In this document: positions 39,922 through 43,597 of the stretch, piece by piece | How positions within the stretch are numbered: position 1 is the first letter of the stretch | Layout: each line of letters starts with the position of its first letter | Assembly (NCBI GenBank): GCA_004298335.1 | Contig: SCTG01000012.1 | Coordinates: 1-43,597 of the forward strand | Reading direction: 5' to 3' | Length of the DNA stretch: 43,597 nucleotides | DNA from: Nitrospirota bacterium | Lineage (GTDB): Bacteria > Nitrospirota > Nitrospiria > Nitrospirales > NS-4 | The notes under the pieces: model-generated | The model's database searches: none | The model's input: the letters and a program-made list of their open reading frames with translations, nothing else | What the model was told of the DNA's origin: nothing | Translations under genes and position numbers: made by a program

Positions 39922-41028
39922 ATGCAAGCCATCCAACATTACGGATTCTATACGCTCGCGTTCGTGGTCGCGCTCGGCGCGCTCGTGGCCTTCCACGAGT
40001 TCGGCCATTTCTGGGTCGCCCGGCGCTCCGGGGTCAAGGTCCTGAAGTTCTCCATCGGCTTCGGGCCGAAGCTGGCGGGCCGGCAGGTCGGCGAGACCGA
40101 GTACGTCCTCTCGGCGATCCCCCTCGGCGGCTACGTCAAGATGCTGGGCGAGGACCTCAGCGATCCCGAAGTGAGCGAGGCGGACAGGCATCGCTCGTTC
40201 GCCCACGCGTCGCTTCTCAAGCGCACCCTGATCGTGTCGGCCGGCCCTGTCTTCAATCTCCTGCTGGCCTATGTCATCTTCACCGCCTGGCTGGCCACCG
40301 GCGCGCCGCTCTTCGTCCCCTCCTTCGCCGACCTGACGTCGAACGTGGAGACGGTCGTCGCGGGCTCCCCCGCCGAGGCCGGCGGCATGCGCGCGGGCGA
40401 CCGGATCGTCCAGATCGGCGACAAGCCCATCGCCACCTGGCAGGAGATGACGGACCTCGTCAAGCGCAGCCCCGGCGCGCCGCTGAAGATCGTCGTCGAA
40501 CGTAACGGGCGGACCGAGGCCCTCACGGTCACGCCGGCCTCGCGCAAGGAAAAGCTGGCCGACGGGACCGAAGTCGCCGTCGGGCAGATGGGCATCATCA
40601 AGGCGAACAAGGCCGTCTTCAGGAGCGACCACGTTCTCATGGCGCCGATCGACGGGCTGGACGCCACCTGGGGCTGGATCAAGCTGACCGTGGTGGGCAT
40701 CGCCAAGATGATCACGCGCGAGATCTCGGCCGACAACATCGGCGGCCCGCTGACGATCGCCAAGATCTCCGGCGACGCCGCGACGCAGGGCGCCTCGAAC
40801 TATCTCTTCCTCATCGCCATCCTCAGCATCAACCTCGGCGTGCTGAACCTGCTGCCGATCCCGATCCTCGACGGCGGCCACCTGGCGTTCTTCGCGATCG
40901 AGGCCATCAAGCGCCAGCCCCTGAGCATCCGCAGCCGCGAGCTGGCCCAGCAGGTCGGGCTCTTCCTGCTGATCTGCCTCATGCTCTTTGCCTTCCGCAA
41001 CGACATCGTCAACCTCTGGTTCAAGTAA
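39922..41028 (+). CDS. rseP: RIP metalloprotease RseP
   Basis: 368 aa site-2 protease. Zinc motif HEFGH (25-29) in TM1, GFGPKL and IPLGGYVKM, a single central PDZ domain (about 125-200; [19 protein letters not shown]), and the second zinc region [13 protein letters not shown]. It has one PDZ where E. coli RseP has two. It cleaves anti-sigma factors and signal-peptide remnants in the inner membrane. The proS ATG at 41033 follows 4 nt after the stop. Confidence 0.94.
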   Translation: MQAIQHYGFYTLAFVVALGALVAFHEFGHFWVARRSGVKVLKFSIGFGPKLAGRQVGETEYVLSAIPLGGYVKMLGEDLSDPEVSEADRHRSFAHASLLKRTLIVSAGPVFNLLLAYVIFTAWLATGAPLFVPSFADLTSNVETVVAGSPAEAGGMRAGDRIVQIGDKPIATWQEMTDLVKRSPGAPLKIVVERNGRTEALTVTPASRKEKLADGTEVAVGQMGIIKANKAVFRSDHVLMAPIDGLDATWGWIKLTVVGIAKMITREISADNIGGPLTIAKISGDAATQGASNYLFLIAILSINLGVLNLLPIPILDGGHLAFFAIEAIKRQPLSIRSRELAQQVGLFLLICLMLFAFRNDIVNLWFK

Positions 41029-41032
41029 TGCC

Positions 41033-42310
41033 ATGCGCCAGTCGGGGCTCCTGATTCCCACCCTCCGGGACGAGCCGGGGGAAGCGGAGATCGTCAGCCA
41101 CAAGCTGATGCTGCGCGCCGGCCTGATCCGCAAGGTCGCCGCCGGCGTGTACACCTACCTGCCGCTCGGCCTGCGCGTGATCCGCAAGGTCGAGCGCATC
41201 ATCCGCGAGGAGCTGAACAAGACCGGGGCGCAGGAAGTCCTCATGCCCATCGCCGCGCCGGCGGAGCTCTGGCAGGAGACCGGCCGCTGGGACTTCTACG
41301 GCAAGGAGCTCTTCCGTCTGAAGGACCGCCACGAGCGGGACTTCTGCCTCGGGCCGACGCACGAGGAAATCATCACCGATCTCGTCCGGCGCGAAGTCCG
41401 CTCCTACCGGCAGCTGCCGGCCACCTTCTACCAGATCCAGACCAAGTTCCGGGACGAGATCCGTCCGCGCTTCGGGCTGATGCGCGGGCGCGAATTCATC
41501 ATGAAGGACGCCTACTCGTTCGACGCCGACGACGCCGGCGCGAAGGAGAGCTACCGGAAGATGTACGAGGCGTACCGGACCATCTTCACGCGCTGCGGGC
41601 TCACCTTCCGGCCGGTGGAGGCCGACACGGGCCTGATCGGCGGCACGTCGTCGCACGAGTTCATGGTCTTGGCCGACACCGGCGAGGACGGCATCGCCGT
41701 GTGCGACGCGTGCGAGTACGCCGCCAACGTGGAACACGCCGCGGTGCGCAACGCGACCGGCGGCGAAGCCTGCCCCCGCTGCGCCAAGCCGCTCCGCATC
41801 GTCCGCGGCATCGAGGTCGGCCACGTCTTCATGCTGGGCACCAAGTACAGCGAGAAGATGAAGGCCGTCTATCTGGACAAGCAAGGCCAGGATCGGGCCA
41901 TCGTGATGGGCTGCTACGGGATCGGCGTGGGGCGGACCGCCGCCGCCGCCATCGAGCAGAACCACGACGCCAAGGGCATCATCTGGCCGGCGCCGATCGC
42001 GCCGTTCCACGTCCACGTCCTGCCGCTGGCCGGCAAACCGGGCGCCGTCCTGGACGCGGCCCATGCGTTGGAAGCGGAACTGGAGAAGGCCGGGATGGAT
42101 GTGTTGCTGGACGACCGGGACGAACGCCCCGGCGTGAAGTTCAACGACGCCGACCTGATCGGCTGCCCCTACCACGTGGTGATCGGCGACAAGGGCCTGA
42201 AGGACGGCCAGATCGAACTCAAGGAGCGCCGCACCGGCGCCGTCACCAAACTGGGCCCCGCCGATGCCGCCGCCCGCCTGAAGGAACGGCTGCAGGCCGC
42301 CCTGTCCTGA
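41033..42310 (+). CDS. proS: Prolyl-tRNA synthetase, short form without editing domain
   Basis: 425 aa, about 145 shorter than typical bacterial ProRS. Class II motifs: [16 protein letters not shown] (motif 1), [21 protein letters not shown] (motif 2) split in the text as TKFRDEIRP and [24 protein letters not shown] (motif 3) and a C-terminal anticodon-binding domain. Between motifs 2 and 3, where the INS editing domain would be, there is only a short stretch with CDAC and CPRC (about residues 224-227 and 245-248), a possible Cys4 site. Editing of Ala-tRNA(Pro) would need a trans factor. Confidence 0.93.
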   Translation: MRQSGLLIPTLRDEPGEAEIVSHKLMLRAGLIRKVAAGVYTYLPLGLRVIRKVERIIREELNKTGAQEVLMPIAAPAELWQETGRWDFYGKELFRLKDRHERDFCLGPTHEEIITDLVRREVRSYRQLPATFYQIQTKFRDEIRPRFGLMRGREFIMKDAYSFDADDAGAKESYRKMYEAYRTIFTRCGLTFRPVEADTGLIGGTSSHEFMVLADTGEDGIAVCDACEYAANVEHAAVRNATGGEACPRCAKPLRIVRGIEVGHVFMLGTKYSEKMKAVYLDKQGQDRAIVMGCYGIGVGRTAAAAIEQNHDAKGIIWPAPIAPFHVHVLPLAGKPGAVLDAAHALEAELEKAGMDVLLDDRDERPGVKFNDADLIGCPYHVVIGDKGLKDGQIELKERRTGAVTKLGPADAAARLKERLQAALS

Positions 42311-42335
42311 TACCGCTCACGCCCCGGAGGCACCT

Positions 42336-43370
42336 ATGAGAACGCGCATACTGATGATGCTGGTGGGTGTCCTGCTGGCGGGGTCCGCAGCGCCGGCCGC
42401 GGCCGAACCGCTCAGCCAGGTCTTCAAACGGGTGAACAATGCCGTCGTCGTCGTGCGGACGACGCAGAAACAGATGGCGGCCGGCCCCGAACGCCAGCTC
42501 GTCAGCATGCCCGGCCTGGGCTCCGGCGTGCTGATCTCGGCGGACGGCAAGGTGATGACGGCCTCCCACGTCGTGCAGATCGCGGACGACATCACGGTGG
42601 AATTCCTCAACGGTGAACTGATCCCCGCCAAAGTCGTGTCCTCGGAACCGACGGCCGACGTCGCACTCCTCCAGCTGGCCCGGCTGCCCGCCAATGCGGT
42701 CTTCGCCACGCTCGGCGATTCGGAAAAGGTCGAAGTCGGCGAGGAAGTGTTCATCATCGGCGCCCCGCTGGGGTTGACCCACACGCTGACCGTCGGCCAC
42801 ATCAGCGCCCACCGGAACCAGAATACGGTGTACAGCGGCATCTCGCGGTCGGATTTTTTCCAGACCGATGCGGCCATCAACCCCGGAAACTCCGGCGGGC
42901 CGATGTTCAACATGCAAGGTCAAATAGTCGGCATCGTCAGCCACATGCTGTCCAAATCCGGAGGCTTCGAAGGGATGGGGTTCGTCGTGACCTCCGACAT
43001 GGCGCGCCGCATCCTGCTCGAGCGCAGCCCGTTCTGGAGCGGCATCCACGGCTATATGTTGATCGGCGAACTGGCGCGGGTCTTCAATCTGCCGCAGCCG
43101 GCCGGGCTGCTCGTGCAGGGGGTCGCCTCGAAATCATTCGCGGAACAGATCGGCCTGCGCCCCGGCACGCTGCGGGCCATCATCGAAGGCGAGGCGCTGA
43201 TCATCGGCGGCGACATCCTGCTCGAGGTGCAGGGGATCCCGATCATGGAGAGCAAGAAGAGCACCAAGGTGATCCGGGAGGAGCTGAGCCATCTGCGTTC
43301 TGGCGCGGAGATCAAGGTCACGATTCTGCGCGACGGCAAGAAGCAGGAACTGTCGACGAGAATTCCGTGA
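42336..43370 (+). CDS. HtrA/DegP-like serine protease with one PDZ domain
   Basis: 344 aa with a signal peptide (MLVGVLLAGSAAPAAA). Trypsin-like fold with a complete triad: His78 (TASHVV), Asp108 (ADVALL) and Ser186 (NPGNSGGP). A C-terminal PDZ domain (about 250-340) includes a long insert. DegP-like proteases degrade or refold envelope proteins. ATG 42336 has GGAGGCACCT upstream, 25 nt after proS, so it is probably read from the uppS-proS transcript. It converges with the Ala/Lys-rich gene. Confidence 0.9.
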   Translation: MRTRILMMLVGVLLAGSAAPAAAEPLSQVFKRVNNAVVVVRTTQKQMAAGPERQLVSMPGLGSGVLISADGKVMTASHVVQIADDITVEFLNGELIPAKVVSSEPTADVALLQLARLPANAVFATLGDSEKVEVGEEVFIIGAPLGLTHTLTVGHISAHRNQNTVYSGISRSDFFQTDAAINPGNSGGPMFNMQGQIVGIVSHMLSKSGGFEGMGFVVTSDMARRILLERSPFWSGIHGYMLIGELARVFNLPQPAGLLVQGVASKSFAEQIGLRPGTLRAIIEGEALIIGGDILLEVQGIPIMESKKSTKVIREELSHLRSGAEIKVTILRDGKKQELSTRIP

Positions 43371-43380
43371 AAAGGAGCGC

Positions 43381-43597
43381 TTACTTTGACACGCTTGTGG
43401 GGGGGGTGTTGCGAGGAGTGGCGAGGCGCGTCGGGACTTTCTGCTTCGTTCCTTTGGCCGCAGGCTGGGCTTTTACCGCTTCCGGCTTGGCTTCTGCTTT
43501 GACAGCCTCCGCGCCCGCCTTGTCCGTCTCGGTCTCCGCTTTCGCTTCGGCCGTGGCGCCGGCGGGAACGTCCAGGACCATGTGGTCCGTGAGAAAC
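43381..43597 (-). CDS. Ala/Lys/Glu-rich protein C-terminus (5' truncated)
   Basis: The frame is open to the window edge (FLTDHMVLDVPAG), so the N-terminus is outside. The visible 71 residues are low-complexity: AKAETETDKAGAEAV then KAEAKPEAV and a basic tail (KGTKQKVPTRLA). No family can be named. It converges with the HtrA-like gene, 10 nt away. A start at ATG 43581 cannot be excluded, but the upstream residues have no stop. Confidence 0.5.
   Translation of the reverse strand, partial: FLTDHMVLDVPAGATAEAKAETETDKAGAEAVKAEAKPEAVKAQPAAKGTKQKVPTRLATPRNTPPTSVSK

Overview
The window is about 43.6 kb of high-GC DNA, almost fully coding, from a Gram-negative bacterium. Lipobox proteins, a LolD/YbbAP-like transporter, TatC, the LapA/LapB domains, RlpA and a MauG-type cytochrome all imply an outer membrane and periplasm. 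Gene content and order (rplU-rpmA; obgE-proB-proA-nadD-rsfS; uppS-cdsA-dxr-rseP-proS; radA-tsaB-rimI-tatC) suggest Nitrospirota or a relative. That placement is inference from gene content only. No rRNA, tRNA, CRISPR array, insertion sequence or prophage was recognised, and no gene-free stretch exceeds 300 bases.

Layout. (1) 1-2409: 3' part of a SulP transporter with STAS and cyclic-nucleotide-binding domains, then a small membrane protein. (2) 2406-4135: ilvE on the minus strand, divergent from rplU-rpmA, which ends in a clear terminator. (3) 4166-9029: an accessory block between rpmA and obgE holding a single-domain response regulator, a CYTH-like protein, a flavin monooxygenase, a DolP-like dual-BON protein whose lipobox Cys codon reads TGA, a Cys-rich protein, a degenerate M23-like protein, RlpA and a small lipoprotein. 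(4) 9106-17631: obgE, proB, proA, nadD, rsfS, a LapA-LapB fusion, gpmI and bioB, mostly with overlapping start and stop codons. (5) 23653-17634, minus: an ABC ATPase, a secreted protein, class 1A pyrD, a YbbP-like permease and a CtpA-like protease. Two of these genes carry copies of the same in-frame palindromic element. (6) 23773-26449: comF, an HTH-mraZ-rusA operon preceded by three TGGCA repeats at 10-bp spacing, and a secreted protein. (7) 34762-26456, minus: a ten-gene tightly packed run from radA to a MauG-family di-haem protein, including an in-frame RimI-DUF465 fusion. (8) 35571-34843 and 36944-35601, minus: membrane proteins and a leucine-dehydrogenase-like enzyme. (9) 37093-43370: uppS-cdsA-dxr-rseP-proS and an HtrA-like protease, then the end of an Ala/Lys-rich protein on the minus strand.

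Together the genes cover isoprenoid and phospholipid carrier synthesis, envelope quality control (RseP, HtrA, CtpA, LapAB, RlpA, DolP-like), translation and ribosome maturation (L21, L27, Obg, RsfS, ProRS), and amino-acid, NAD and biotin synthesis. Several promoters place the -10 box exactly 6 nt before the start codon (obgE, uppS, rseP), implying leaderless mRNAs. The most unusual items are the in-frame palindromic element in ctpA and the ybbP-like gene, the MraZ-box-like array, the TGA at a lipobox Cys, the RimI-DUF465 fusion and the compact ProRS.
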